Notes: generated from the sequence alone by a model not told the origin. 64,000 nucleotides of DNA from UBA987 sp002292105 (GCA_943846675.1 OX044357.1:186001-250000); one strand, 5' to 3'. Shown: positions 14,924-25,145, counted from the first letter of the stretch. Numbers and translations: made by a program.

Positions 14924-16633
14924 CTATCTAGCCAATACAATTTTTTGAGTGGCCATACCTAGTTCGGTATACACTTGTAAGAAGTAGTAACCATCATATA
15001 GGTTTGATAAATCTAAAGACGTACTAGACGTGTTTAAGTCGTTTATTGTCATTACAACCTTTCCGCTGATATCAGAAACCGTTATAGCGTTGATCTGAGT
15101 TTTGTCATTCATGTCGATATTCAAAACACCATTTGTTGGGTTTGGATACGTTTTACCATTTAGCTCAGATATAGAAGGAGCGGATAACTCTGCTGTAGTG
15201 TAGTAACCATGTATAACTGCAATACGTGGGCACATATATCCTTGAATGGTGTCTACATATGCGCGTCCTTTTGCAGGAGACATGTCTGGATTTGACTGTA
15301 ACGAAGCCATGTGCGTAGTCACACCTGTTTGAAACTCTGCTTTTGCCAATGGAGAGTTTGGATCCCACCATTGCCAAGGACCAGCTTGGTTTTGGAAAAG
15401 AGACGCACCAGCTTTAAGATCGATGGCAAACAAACCTTCTAAGTTGTCATTAACCGTAATCTCATCTCGTGGGCTAGGGTAGATGTAGTCAAACGTCTTA
15501 CCATACTTCTCTCTTGCGATTGTTGAATATACATCATTGCCCATATCCTTGAAAGCATCGTTAAGACCCAAGGCGTTTGCTTTGGCGATATACGTATTTG
15601 AACCAGTTACATCAACCACATCTTCTTGTGTAGTTGGTACGATCACAGTTCCAGCGTTAAACGGTGCGAAAGGGTCTCTAATGCACTGAAAAGCGATTAT
15701 TGGCTTATCACCTGCTTCTAACCATGAAGTGTCTGCCAATGCTCCACCTGCAGCAACTACAGCCGCTACATCCATGTTTGCACGTGGTGGACCATATAAT
15801 GTCAATGATTGAGGAATACCAGAACCATCAATACGACCAACTAATGTTGTGTCTACAAAAGATTTTTGCGTTAATGGGTTTAAGAATTGAGGTAGGCTGA
15901 TTTCAGAATATTTGTCTAACGAGTTGTATGCCAACGAAATATAAGCGCCTGTACCTTCTCCATATAGAACAATTTTATCAGGATCAATCTTATACATGTT
16001 TGTACCACTGGCTTCAACTTTTAAACCAGCAACACACTGCTTGATATCTTGAATTGAGCGATATACTGCGTTCAACAATGTACCACGTCGTTCAAACTCA
16101 CCCGTAGGACCAGAAGCTAATGGGTTCCAACCAAGTCGGTAATCTGCAGAAATAGCGACATAACCACGCTTTGCCCAACCTTGGCATAAAACAATAGCAG
16201 AGCTATCAACCGTTGTTCCTACCGGACTACCATTTAAGGGGCTAGGTAAAAAGTTACCTGTGTGTAAGTAAATAATTACTGGTCTCGCAGACGTTGTATC
16301 TGCAGAAGCCTTTGGGGCATAAATGTCCATTTTAACATCTTGAACCTTAATTACAGAAGTTGTGTCTGCAAGGTTGCGGTGTGTAGCAGGAATTGGTTGG
16401 CCAGTAAAGAGGGCTGTTTTGATGGCCGTTAATTCCGTTCCAACCTGTAATTGAGATGCCGACGACAATCTTGAAGATCTTAAAAAATCAATATTCGTTG
16501 CATAAGTAACATTTGATGTTACTTCAATGTCCGCATCCGTATAGACCTCGTCTATATATCTTTTTTGTGCGAAAAGCTGAAGACTTGATAACATGAAGCC
16601 TGCAACCATTAGATAAGCGTAAACTCTTTTCAT
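14924..16633 (-). CDS. T9SS type A secreted alpha/beta-hydrolase-like protein lacking nucleophile Ser
   Basis: This is a 569-residue secreted protein with a signal peptide (residues 1-22, ending FAQ). An alpha/beta-hydrolase domain spans ~90-430 and resembles carboxylesterases: PVIIYLHTGNF (oxyanion region) and AISADYRLGW. The nucleophile elbow, normally GxSxG, reads G225-E-G-T-G229 in VLYGEGTGAYISLAY, so the catalytic Ser is replaced by Gly227. The last ~75 residues are a type A sorting domain (KTYPNPTNGVLNIDM, GYYFLQVYT and TQKIVLAR). It is therefore exported by T9SS and anchored or released at the surface. It may be a non-catalytic binding protein; its family relatives are normally esterases. 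Confidence 0.82.
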   Translation of the reverse strand: MKRVYAYLMVAGFMLSSLQLFAQKRYIDEVYTDADIEVTSNVTYATNIDFLRSSRLSSASQLQVGTELTAIKTALFTGQPIPATHRNLADTTSVIKVQDVKMDIYAPKASADTTSARPVIIYLHTGNFLPSPLNGSPVGTTVDSSAIVLCQGWAKRGYVAISADYRLGWNPLASGPTGEFERRGTLLNAVYRSIQDIKQCVAGLKVEASGTNMYKIDPDKIVLYGEGTGAYISLAYNSLDKYSEISLPQFLNPLTQKSFVDTTLVGRIDGSGIPQSLTLYGPPRANMDVAAVVAAGGALADTSWLEAGDKPIIAFQCIRDPFAPFNAGTVIVPTTQEDVVDVTGSNTYIAKANALGLNDAFKDMGNDVYSTIAREKYGKTFDYIYPSPRDEITVNDNLEGLFAIDLKAGASLFQNQAGPWQWWDPNSPLAKAEFQTGVTTHMASLQSNPDMSPAKGRAYVDTIQGYMCPRIAVIHGYYTTAELSAPSISELNGKTYPNPTNGVLNIDMNDKTQINAITVSDISGKVVMTINDLNTSSTSLDLSNLYDGYYFLQVYTELGMATQKIVLAR

Positions 16634-16698
16634 ATGTTTAATAAATTTATAGTGTCAATTCAAAAATAAGCAAAACCACTCATTTTCAAATTGATGTG

Positions 16699-19566
16699 TT
16701 ACTTTTTTGCCTTTTCGATGTCTACCAAAACAGAGAAATACGCCAATCGACCAACATATGGCCCACCGTACACTTGGTAGTTTGTGTTGTTGAAAACGGA
16801 GCGCCTTTTTCCAGCATCATCGGCGTCAAACAAAGGCAGAATGCCTAAAACATTCGAAGCCCCAAGTTTAAACGTCGTGTTTTTATCTTTCCACCTATAG
16901 TTGACTTGCGCATCAACCATGTCGTAGGTAGGTACAAATCCAGTAAACTGTGGTGACCCCTCAAAAACGAAACCCTGTATCCACTTATAGTTTATTCCAA
17001 AGCCAAAATTATGTCCGATGACTTTTAGCAGTTTTAACTTTCGCCCAGTAAAGGATATATTAAACTTGTGTTCAGGGGTGTTAAAAGCTGGTATAATTGG
17101 GTCGTCTGTTCCTTTTTTGTTTAAGACATTCCATGAGTAATTACCACCAAGCGCATAATTCTTAAAGTAATAATTCAAACCAATGGATGCGCCTTGAGTG
17201 GTCACATTTGATTTGGCGTTTGCTGCTACACGAAAAACTTCAATTCCACCAACCGGAAAACTGGTATTGGGGTCGAAAGTGGCATCAAGTCCAATGTTGT
17301 AACCAATAAAATCAGTGTACAAAGTATAGTAATAACCTAGATCAACGAACAATGAATTGTCTAACAAAGAGCCCTTGTAACCAAGTTCAATGGTTTTGGC
17401 TTTTTCTGGCCGAATAGGGTCAACGTCAAAGTATTTGATACTTTCCAGTGTCAAACCATCATTCCGATAGTCGTTAAAAGAGGAAAGGGTAATGAGTGAA
17501 TCAAAACCGTTCAAATTTCCAATTAACTGGGCACGACCTACGTCATAAAACAAATATTGGTCTGCTAAAGTAGGGTTCCTAATGGCTGATGAGAAAGAAG
17601 CACGGTACGTGTGCTTTTTATTTGGCATATATATAACCGATGCTGCAGGAGAAAACAAGTAATCGAAATTCTGATTTTTATCAATCCTTGTGGTGATGTT
17701 CATAATCACCTTCTCGTTCTTCAGTTTCTTTTTCAATCCACCATAAACGCCGTATTCAACGTTCCTAATTACAACACTACCGGTGTCGTTAAGAATGGTG
17801 CCACGCGAATCTGGGGTGTACAAACGGCCGTTTGCGCCGATGGTAATTTCAGCAAACTTCTTCATGAATTTCTTTTCGCCATGGAGGTGGTAAAGGGAAG
17901 ATTTGTCATAAAACCGCGTACCCTCATCGGTAAACAATCGAGAGGTAATGTCACTGAAAACACTGTCAAAAGGTTGCGTACCCACATCGTATCTCGGCAA
18001 ACTTCCACCACCAGAAGCATCGTCTACATAACCCCTGTTTTGATTGTGCCACTTAAACAACGAATCTTGATGTTGCATTAAAAACGGATCTAGATAGTTG
18101 TTTGCCCAATTTTCAATCGTCTCATGTTTGTCTGCATTGAAAAAAGGGTAGTCTGGGAGACCTTCTACTTGGTTTTTAAATCGCAGGATCCGCCAATTGG
18201 TTTTAAAGGCATTGTTCCAACTCGTATTGGTTTTACTCAGCTCATTGAGTTTAAAAGCTGTGGAAACGATGTCATAGGTGTCTCCTGCATCTTCAGAGGT
18301 GCTATAAAGCCGAATAAAGAAGTTATCTTTCTTTCTATACTCAATACGGTTTTGCCAAAATGTAATATTGTCTAGTCGATACCGGTTGTCGCCTTGGTAC
18401 ACTGTAGACCCACCACCGAAGTTAAAAGCATAAATCAGCTCTGCCGAATCTCTTAGTCGGCAATGTAATGAGGTATTTAATTTGAGATTGTCTGTTTTGT
18501 AATCAACCAACGACCGCTCTTGGTATCCTGTGCGATAGAAGTAACCCAAACCGGGGTTGGTGAATTGACTAAAGGAAGACGTATAGTCATTGTTTGGTTC
18601 AAAGCTTTCGTCGCCATACACATTTACTGCATCATATCCTCCTGGATTGTTTTCATCATATCGACTATCTACCGTGGGTTCGTAGTTATCTGCTTCCCAG
18701 TCGTTTGCTTGCAGGTAGAAGATGCCGATTTTGTATGCAAATCGGTTTAAACCTTTTTTGCCAGGAATTACATCTGCCCACCTTGCGGCTACCTGACCCA
18801 AGTTCCGCTCTCCACCTTTTATCTCAACGGATAAACCAGGATAATCAAACGGGCTTTTCGTTTCCATGCTTATAACACCATTGAAGGCATTTGGGCCATA
18901 AAAAGCGCTACTTGCACCAGCTACAATATCAACCCGTTTTAAGTCCAAGTCATTCGCACCTAGAAAGTTTCCAAGAGCGAAGTTTAAACCAGGGGATTGG
19001 TTGTCAACACCATCAATAAGCTGTAAACTTCTTACAGGACTTGTGCTGTTAAATCCACGTGTGTTAACCACACGGAAGCCAAGACTGGCAGCTGTAACAT
19101 CAACACCTTTAAGGTTTCCTAAGCTTTCATAAAAGGACGCTGAAGGCGCTTCTTTTATGGCTTTTATACCAAGCGACTCCACAGTTAACGGTGATTCTTT
19201 TTGTTTTTCACTTACACGATCAACCTTAACAACTGTTGTTCCTAAGCGGGCTTTTGTTGGAGACAGCGTGATTTTAATGTTTGTTGCTTGGCTCTGATCC
19301 TTTACCACGTAACTATAGTTTTCAAAGCCTTGGTAACTTACAATTAGGGTTACAGGCAAAGATTTAACTACCAACTCAAAACGGCCATTTTCATCGGTAC
19401 TTGCACCATTTTGTTTTCCTTTAACGAGAATGTCTGCTGCAATTAGTGGTGCGCCCGCCTTGTCTAAGACTACACCAGAAAGTGTTTGACCAAGTATCGA
19501 CCCGCACGAAAGGGCGACGAGTAATACGACTAAAATGCCCCGAATGCTTGTTTTGAATAAAGTCAT
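16699..19566 (-). CDS. TonB-dependent receptor with carboxypeptidase-like N-terminal domain
   Basis: This is an outer-membrane active-transport barrel energised by TonB-ExbBD. I use the ATG at 19566 (955 residues); the longer frame begins with TTG at 19575. The signal peptide ends near SILGQ. A CarboxypepD_reg-like beta domain (LSGVVLDKAGAPLIAADILVKG) spans ~28-110. The plug domain carries NTRGFNSTSPVRSLQLIDGV and a conserved G-x-N-A-F-NGVI segment. The rest is a long barrel with alternating aromatic strands ending in aromatic-rich YFSVLVDIEKAKK. No SusD partner follows, so it is not a classical SusCD glycan locus. The substrate is not readable from the sequence. Confidence 0.9.
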   Translation of the reverse strand: MTLFKTSIRGILVVLLVALSCGSILGQTLSGVVLDKAGAPLIAADILVKGKQNGASTDENGRFELVVKSLPVTLIVSYQGFENYSYVVKDQSQATNIKITLSPTKARLGTTVVKVDRVSEKQKESPLTVESLGIKAIKEAPSASFYESLGNLKGVDVTAASLGFRVVNTRGFNSTSPVRSLQLIDGVDNQSPGLNFALGNFLGANDLDLKRVDIVAGASSAFYGPNAFNGVISMETKSPFDYPGLSVEIKGGERNLGQVAARWADVIPGKKGLNRFAYKIGIFYLQANDWEADNYEPTVDSRYDENNPGGYDAVNVYGDESFEPNNDYTSSFSQFTNPGLGYFYRTGYQERSLVDYKTDNLKLNTSLHCRLRDSAELIYAFNFGGGSTVYQGDNRYRLDNITFWQNRIEYRKKDNFFIRLYSTSEDAGDTYDIVSTAFKLNELSKTNTSWNNAFKTNWRILRFKNQVEGLPDYPFFNADKHETIENWANNYLDPFLMQHQDSLFKWHNQNRGYVDDASGGGSLPRYDVGTQPFDSVFSDITSRLFTDEGTRFYDKSSLYHLHGEKKFMKKFAEITIGANGRLYTPDSRGTILNDTGSVVIRNVEYGVYGGLKKKLKNEKVIMNITTRIDKNQNFDYLFSPAASVIYMPNKKHTYRASFSSAIRNPTLADQYLFYDVGRAQLIGNLNGFDSLITLSSFNDYRNDGLTLESIKYFDVDPIRPEKAKTIELGYKGSLLDNSLFVDLGYYYTLYTDFIGYNIGLDATFDPNTSFPVGGIEVFRVAANAKSNVTTQGASIGLNYYFKNYALGGNYSWNVLNKKGTDDPIIPAFNTPEHKFNISFTGRKLKLLKVIGHNFGFGINYKWIQGFVFEGSPQFTGFVPTYDMVDAQVNYRWKDKNTTFKLGASNVLGILPLFDADDAGKRRSVFNNTNYQVYGGPYVGRLAYFSVLVDIEKAKK

Positions 19567-19644
19567 CAACTTCAAATAACATAAAAAAAAAAGGAAATGT
19601 TGATACTTGCAGCACTTTAATCGTCACAGCTTTTAATAAAGGAC

Positions 19645-19652
19645 TAATTTTG
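19645..19652 (+). promoter_or_regulatory. -7 box of TlpA-like gene promoter
   Basis: TAATTTTG matches TAnnTTTG and lies 4 bases before the ATG of the TlpA-like lipoprotein, again implying a leaderless or very short leader. No -33 TTG is evident at the usual spacing. Confidence 0.4.
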
Positions 19653-19656
19653 GGCT

Positions 19657-20895
19657 ATGATTAACAAAATGTGGCCATGGATTGTCGTTCTCTTCTTAGC
19701 CTCTTGTCAGGAAGCTAAACAATTTAATAGCGCCGACATTTGCGGTTTGTGGAAGATTGAAGTTGGTATAACCGAAGCCGACAAACAGATTCCATTTTTT
19801 CTTGAGTTCATAGAAGTCGACGAACACCTAAAAGCATCGGTTTGGAATGGTGATGAACAAATCGTTCACGACTCCATACACATAGTTGGTGATACGGTAG
19901 TGGTGGAAAGCCCATACTTTAACTCCACTTTAGAATTGGTGTTTGAAGGTAACACGGTTACAGGATATTTTATTGATTACTCTAGACAGGATTACAAAAT
20001 GCCATTAACGGGTAAATACAATTTGTCGCAAAGGTTTAGACATAGCGGACCCCTAGAAACAGCGGTTGATGGTAAATGGCAGGTTGTGTTTAGTCCAAAC
20101 TCGGAAGACGCTTACAATGCAATTGGTTTGTTTGAGACGGACAACAACAGCATGAAGGGAACATTCATTACAGAAACGGGTGACTATCGATTTCTGGAAG
20201 GTGGTTTCGCCGGCAACCAACTACAACTTTCTACGTTTGATGGCGCTCATGCCTTTTTGTTTGAAGCGGCATTGAATAAAGATACACTGAAAGGGTGGTT
20301 TTACAGTGGCAAAACCTGGAAAGAACCTTTTGTCGCTAGGAAGGACGAAGAGCCAACGTTAATTAGTCCTTATCAAATGACGGAGATGGTAGATGCGGAA
20401 AAGACTGTTTCGTTTGATTTTCAAAGTATAGATGGAGGAGTTGTTTCATCATCAGACTCAACCTATGCCAACAGACCAATGCTTATTCAAATCATGGGTA
20501 GTTGGTGCCCTAACTGTATGGATGAAATGTTATTTCTAGCGAAGAACAAGTCGCTTATTGAAGATTTAGGTATTCAAGTTGTGGCGTTAAGTTTTGAGCG
20601 GCTAAATTTTGAAAAAGCACAAAAACCACTACAAAAACTGAGAGACCACCTGAACGTATTTTATCCAATACTGTATGCGGGCGAAGCAAAAAAATCCGAG
20701 GCGCTTAAATCTGTTCCATGGCTAAAACAGATTAAATCATACCCAACCTTGATTTACGTTTTACCCAACAAACAGGTGTATAAAATTCATACCGGTTTTT
20801 ACGGACCAAGCACAAAGTCGTATTACGAAAAACAGTCGAAAGAAATGTTTGACGACTTAAGACAGCTATCCAAGTTGTCGGCTACTACTCAGTAA
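19657..20895 (+). CDS. TlpA-like thioredoxin-fold lipoprotein
   Basis: This is a 412-residue lipoprotein with lipobox LASC (Cys17). Residues ~25-235 form beta-rich, lipocalin-like halves. Residues ~265-400 form a TlpA/ResA-type thioredoxin fold with the redox motif W283-C-P-N-C287 and a conserved SYPTLIYV cis-Pro segment. It probably reduces periplasmic or surface disulfides, for example on c-type cytochromes or peptides. It diverges from the TonB receptor gene. Its last 11 bases overlap the 3' end of the convergent DUF4249 gene. Confidence 0.88.
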   Translation: MINKMWPWIVVLFLASCQEAKQFNSADICGLWKIEVGITEADKQIPFFLEFIEVDEHLKASVWNGDEQIVHDSIHIVGDTVVVESPYFNSTLELVFEGNTVTGYFIDYSRQDYKMPLTGKYNLSQRFRHSGPLETAVDGKWQVVFSPNSEDAYNAIGLFETDNNSMKGTFITETGDYRFLEGGFAGNQLQLSTFDGAHAFLFEAALNKDTLKGWFYSGKTWKEPFVARKDEEPTLISPYQMTEMVDAEKTVSFDFQSIDGGVVSSSDSTYANRPMLIQIMGSWCPNCMDEMLFLAKNKSLIEDLGIQVVALSFERLNFEKAQKPLQKLRDHLNVFYPILYAGEAKKSEALKSVPWLKQIKSYPTLIYVLPNKQVYKIHTGFYGPSTKSYYEKQSKEMFDDLRQLSKLSATTQ

Positions 20896-21751
20896 CGATT
20901 ACAGATTTTGACGAAACATTAACGACTCTAAAGAAACCGTAAGCGCCACCACTGATGTTTGATGTTGGGTTAAAAGGCGGAGGGTCAAAAGGCGTTCCAG
21001 AACGCTGTTGTTGGGTGCTGAATTCAGAAATAAAATTATAGTAATCTTCACTAATCCGCATCTGCTCAACAGTTACACTATCTCCCTTTTCGAAATTCCA
21101 TGGAAATGGTCGTGGAAAAACACCTCGGTCAATGTCCTTTAAGGGATCGTCTGGATCAATGGAAATATTGAAGAACCCAGTTTCACGGAACTCATCGCTA
21201 TCAATTAAGTAACCAATTGAATCTGTGAGAATGTTGCCATTTTGGTAGATATTCCAAAGGTAGAAATCTCCGTCAGGTTCATATTCATTCGCTTTTTCAA
21301 ATACATAATAACCAACAGGAATAAAGCCATTCCGTTCTGGTAAGTAGTAAGACTCGACCAGATCAATAGTGTCTTGGTAAAAGCATTTCTCAGTGGATGT
21401 ATAAGTTTTTGAACCGTGCTCAATTTTGAGCGTATATACATCACCAATTACACAAGCTTTTTCAACCTTGCTTAGGTAGTTACCATCAGCGTCATATACT
21501 AAGGTATCTATGCTGTTGTTATTGTCTTCAATCGTTACAATCGCATCATCAACAAAGACAATTCCAGACTGATCGAAGTATGGCTGTGTCAAGGTTAAGT
21601 TAACCAACCATTTCTCGGTTTCGTTTGAAATTTGACTTTCCACAACCACTATTGGGTCTGCTTCAGGCACGTCTAATTGAACCACTTTTTCGCAAGCACC
21701 TAAACCAACTGTCAAGGCAAGCACTGCTAAATTATATAAAGTATTTTTCAT
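20885..21751 (-). CDS. DUF4249 lipoprotein paired with TonB receptor
   Basis: This is a 288-residue lipoprotein with lipobox LGAC (Cys20) followed by EKVVQLDVPEADPIVVVESQI, the start signature of the DUF4249 family. These beta-rich outer-membrane lipoproteins are typically encoded just after a TonB-dependent receptor in Bacteroidota. Here the receptor ends only 2 bp upstream, so the two form an operon and probably a surface uptake pair, in which DUF4249 may act as a lid or ligand-presenting protein. The 3' end overlaps the TlpA-like gene by 11 bp. Confidence 0.87.
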   Translation of the reverse strand: MKNTLYNLAVLALTVGLGACEKVVQLDVPEADPIVVVESQISNETEKWLVNLTLTQPYFDQSGIVFVDDAIVTIEDNNNSIDTLVYDADGNYLSKVEKACVIGDVYTLKIEHGSKTYTSTEKCFYQDTIDLVESYYLPERNGFIPVGYYVFEKANEYEPDGDFYLWNIYQNGNILTDSIGYLIDSDEFRETGFFNISIDPDDPLKDIDRGVFPRPFPWNFEKGDSVTVEQMRISEDYYNFISEFSTQQQRSGTPFDPPPFNPTSNISGGAYGFFRVVNVSSKSVIVTE

Positions 21752-21753
21752 GA

Positions 21754-24123
21754 TTAAAACTCGAAATTCCAGGTGATAGATGGTATAATTTTAAATAATG
21801 TTACCTGCACAGCGACTTGATCTCCACTGCTAACAAACTCATTTTCTGCGGCCTCTTCAGGTGTTGCGGTCCGGAAGTAAATGGCATAAGCGTTTGCTCG
21901 GTTGTAGGCGTTATACACAGACAGATTCCAACTGCTTTTATATTTTTTAGTTGGCTTGTTTTTCCATGTTAAACCGACATCCAATCGGTGGTAGTCTGGA
22001 AGCCTAGCATTGTTGCGTTCTCCATATAGCGGGTACCAATCTCCGTCCCAAAAATACTTGCCTTCTGGTGTTGTGTACGGTCTTCCTGTTGTATAGGTGA
22101 ATGTCGCTGAGGCAGAGAGTTGAGCCATAATTTTTCGGGTGGCAACAACCGAAAGGTTGTTCCGAATATCGAAATTGGCAACATAGTCCTCATTGTTGTT
22201 GATGCCAACGGTGTTTCTTGTCGTTTTAGATAATGTATAAGAAACAAAACCAGTTGTTTTGCCCTCATTTTTTGCTAGATACAACTCAGTTCCGTAAGCC
22301 TCTCCTGTTCCAGTTAGTAATTCACCATCAAGCTGATCATTAAAAACCAAAACAGCACCGTCTCGGTAATCAATTTGGTTCTGCATGGTTTTATAATATA
22401 CTTCCAAAGAGGTTTCAATCCCCTTCTTAAAGTTTTTGAATAACCCAACAGCAACTTGATCAGCAATTTGAGGCTCGATATTCAAGTTTGAAGAAAACCA
22501 TTGGTCCGTTGGAAAGGCAGATGCCGTGTTTGATGCTTGCTGAATGTATTGAAACGTACGGTTATATGAAGCCTTAACGGCAGTCATTTTGGCTACGTTG
22601 TAACTTACTGCCATGCGAGGCTCTAATCCCCAATAAGTATTGTAAATGTTGTTTTGGTCAAAGACCGTTTTTACGGTTAAACTGTCAACGGGTGCAAAAT
22701 TCTCATTTTTTGTATATCCGTATTCTGTACCTCCGATGTTAGAAAATGAAGAAAGTCTTGCCCCATAGCGAATGTTGAACTTATCGTTAAACTTAACTTC
22801 ATCATCAATATAGACCGCACCTTCAAGTGCATTTCTTTTTTCAAGGACTAAGTCTTGAGTAAATGTTTTTCTTGTCTCTTCATTAGCTGCAAAAAATGTC
22901 CCAGGTTGGAAATAGTGTCGCGTCAGCTGCATCCCAAAACGTAACGTGTTTTTTGGAGACATGTAATACGTGAAATCCGGTTTGATGTAAAAATCACGGA
23001 TGTTTTGTTCAAGTCCAAAGGCAGCGTTTTCAGCGAACTCGAAATTGAAACCATAATTAAAGTCACTAAATACAAATGAGGTATTTAAAAAGAGTTTTTT
23101 ATTAAACAGGTGATTCCAACGAACCGTTCCAGTGGCGTTACCCCAGTTTATTCCAAACAAACTTCCAAAACCAAAAACGTCTCTTCCAAAGTAACCACTT
23201 GCAAAAAGCTTGTCTTTGTCAGAAAGTTTATAATTTAATTTTAGGTTGAGGTCATAAAAGTATAACGTACTCTCCCTTGCTAGGTCACTGCCTGCGAGAG
23301 GTAGAAAAATGTCGGCATAAGATCTACGACCCGCAATCATAAACGACGAAGTATCTTTTTTAATGGGTCCCTCCAATGTCAATCGGCTTGAAATAGTTCC
23401 AATTCCTCCTGTTGCACCGTATTTCTTTTTGTTCCCATCTTTCATTTTAATATCAAGAAGGGAGGCAAGTCTACCACCATATTGTGCGGGTATACCACCT
23501 TTGTATACTTGTATGTCTTTAATGGCATCACCATTAAACACCGAAAAGAACCCCAATAAGTGAGAAGCATTGTAAACGGTTGCCTCATCAAGGAGAATCA
23601 AGTTTTGATCTTGAGAACCACCACGCACATTAATACCCGAGTTTCCCTCTCCTGCAGATTGGATGCCCGGCAATAGGGTAATTGTTTTTAGAACATCTAC
23701 TTCACCAAAGATTACCGGAATCTCTTTGATGGTTTTAATGTCCATGCTTACTACAGATATTTGTTTGTTTTCTACCTGCCTTTCTCTTTGTTCCAAGTCA
23801 ATTACAACGTCTTTTAACCGCTCGCCATTTGGCATGAGCTCAATGTTTAGGGTTGTGTCTTGTTGTAGGTTAATATTCTTAACAACGGTAGCAAAGCCCA
23901 CATATTCATAAACAAGTGTGTATTGACCCGGGTCCAAGGTCAGCGAATAGAAGCCATAATCATTCGCCTCGGTTCCTAACGACTTATCTTTAACAAGTAC
24001 TGTGGAGTACAGTAAATCCTCACCCGAACTTCCGTCGGAAATACGCCCACTGACCGTAAATTTTTGAGCAAATGCACCTGACGCAAATAAGAATAGCGAA
24101 AGGAAGCAAATCAATCTGTACAT
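21754..24123 (-). CDS. TonB-dependent receptor (DUF4249-associated)
   Basis: This is a 789-residue outer-membrane receptor with a signal peptide ending FAQK. A carboxypeptidase-regulatory-like domain (VSGRISDGSSGEDLLYSTVLVKD) spans ~25-105. The plug domain (EIPVIFGEVDVLKTITLLPGIQ, INVRGGSQDQNLILLDEA) follows, then a 22-strand-type barrel ending in the aromatic C-terminal signature SITWNFEF. It is cotranscribed with the DUF4249 lipoprotein. The plug wording (VLKTITLLPG, GGIPAQYGGRLAS) is the common FecA-like Bacteroidota type. The substrate (siderophore, peptide or other) cannot be told from the sequence. Confidence 0.93.
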   Translation of the reverse strand: MYRLICFLSLFLFASGAFAQKFTVSGRISDGSSGEDLLYSTVLVKDKSLGTEANDYGFYSLTLDPGQYTLVYEYVGFATVVKNINLQQDTTLNIELMPNGERLKDVVIDLEQRERQVENKQISVVSMDIKTIKEIPVIFGEVDVLKTITLLPGIQSAGEGNSGINVRGGSQDQNLILLDEATVYNASHLLGFFSVFNGDAIKDIQVYKGGIPAQYGGRLASLLDIKMKDGNKKKYGATGGIGTISSRLTLEGPIKKDTSSFMIAGRRSYADIFLPLAGSDLARESTLYFYDLNLKLNYKLSDKDKLFASGYFGRDVFGFGSLFGINWGNATGTVRWNHLFNKKLFLNTSFVFSDFNYGFNFEFAENAAFGLEQNIRDFYIKPDFTYYMSPKNTLRFGMQLTRHYFQPGTFFAANEETRKTFTQDLVLEKRNALEGAVYIDDEVKFNDKFNIRYGARLSSFSNIGGTEYGYTKNENFAPVDSLTVKTVFDQNNIYNTYWGLEPRMAVSYNVAKMTAVKASYNRTFQYIQQASNTASAFPTDQWFSSNLNIEPQIADQVAVGLFKNFKKGIETSLEVYYKTMQNQIDYRDGAVLVFNDQLDGELLTGTGEAYGTELYLAKNEGKTTGFVSYTLSKTTRNTVGINNNEDYVANFDIRNNLSVVATRKIMAQLSASATFTYTTGRPYTTPEGKYFWDGDWYPLYGERNNARLPDYHRLDVGLTWKNKPTKKYKSSWNLSVYNAYNRANAYAIYFRTATPEEAAENEFVSSGDQVAVQVTLFKIIPSITWNFEF

Positions 24124-24210
24124 AGCACTGTTATTTTTTTTGCAAGATTACTGGGCTTATTTTGCGCACCAGTATGATTAGACAATCAAACACAAAAAAC
24201 TGACAAAAGT

Positions 24211-24897
24211 TTGAAAATTCTTAAGCACATACCAAATGCACTCACGTTAAGCAACTTAGGCTTGGGTGTACTATCTATAGTTTGCTCAATGAATCACGAA
24301 GTTCTTTGGGCGTCTACCTTTATTGCATTAGCCACTATTCCAGACTTTTTGGATGGCTTGGTTGCCCGGTTACTACAGGTTTCTTCAGATGTAGGAAAAG
24401 ACCTTGACAGCTTGGCTGATTTGGTCAGTTTTGGCGTCGCTCCGAGCATAATGATTTTCAGTCTGCAAATGCAATACAATACCGGATGGATTCAATACGT
24501 GTCTTTAATCATCCCTATTTTTGCTGCACTTCGGTTGGCCAAGTACAACAATGATGAGCGACAAAGCGTCGAGTTTTATGGTCTTACTACAACAGTTACG
24601 GCACTTTGGTTGAGTTCATGGCCTTTTTTGATAGAATATGATAGGCACATACCTGAAACAGTATTTGTATCTCACTTTTTGTTTTTAGCGATTCCAATAT
24701 TTGCCTCAATTATGATGGTCGCCAATTTTAGGATGTTTTCACTTAAGTTGAAAAACCTAAAATGGAAAGACAATCAACTGCAATATGTTTTTATTATCCT
24801 GTGTTTGGGTCACTTAGCACTTTTTGGTTTTTTTGGCGTAACTCTTATCATTTTTACGTACATAATTCTGTCGTTAATACGTAATTTTGCCGAATGA
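24211..24897 (+). CDS. pssA: CDP-diacylglycerol--serine O-phosphatidyltransferase
   Basis: PssA is a membrane enzyme that makes phosphatidylserine, the precursor of phosphatidylethanolamine. It has 228 residues with about six to eight hydrophobic segments. The CDP-alcohol phosphotransferase motif is complete: D45..D48-G49-x2-A52-R53-x8-G62-x3-D66-x3-D70. The start is TTG at 24211. No in-frame ATG lies upstream, and the family begins just at KHIPNALTLSNL, so the non-ATG start is likely real. Its stop overlaps the purS ATG by 4 bp. Confidence 0.93.
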   Translation: MKILKHIPNALTLSNLGLGVLSIVCSMNHEVLWASTFIALATIPDFLDGLVARLLQVSSDVGKDLDSLADLVSFGVAPSIMIFSLQMQYNTGWIQYVSLIIPIFAALRLAKYNNDERQSVEFYGLTTTVTALWLSSWPFLIEYDRHIPETVFVSHFLFLAIPIFASIMMVANFRMFSLKLKNLKWKDNQLQYVFIILCLGHLALFGFFGVTLIIFTYIILSLIRNFAE

Positions 24898-25145
24898 ATT
24901 TCAGAGCGGAAATTAACGTGATGCCTCAAAAGGCTTTATTGGACCCCCAAGGGAAAACGGTACACCAAAGTATGCAACTTTTGGGTCTTAAAGACATTCA
25001 CAACGTAAGAATTGGTAAGCACATTATGGTTGAGTTCGAGGCTGCAGATGAGGCCGAGGCGAAAGCTAAGGTCGAAAAGGCATGCAAGGAATTGTTGGCC
25101 AACCAAGTGATGGAGCATTACGAGTACGTTCTCGTAAACCAATAG
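24894..25145 (+). CDS. purS: Phosphoribosylformylglycinamidine synthase subunit PurS
   Basis: PurS is the small dimeric subunit that bridges PurL and PurQ in the three-part FGAM synthase of purine synthesis. It has 83 residues, the standard length. The conserved core reads KALLDPQGKTVHQSMQLLG, then VRIGKHIMVEF and a C-terminal LLANQVMEHYEYVL. It overlaps pssA by 4 bp. purL and purQ are not in the window. Confidence 0.93.
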   Translation: MNFRAEINVMPQKALLDPQGKTVHQSMQLLGLKDIHNVRIGKHIMVEFEAADEAEAKAKVEKACKELLANQVMEHYEYVLVNQ

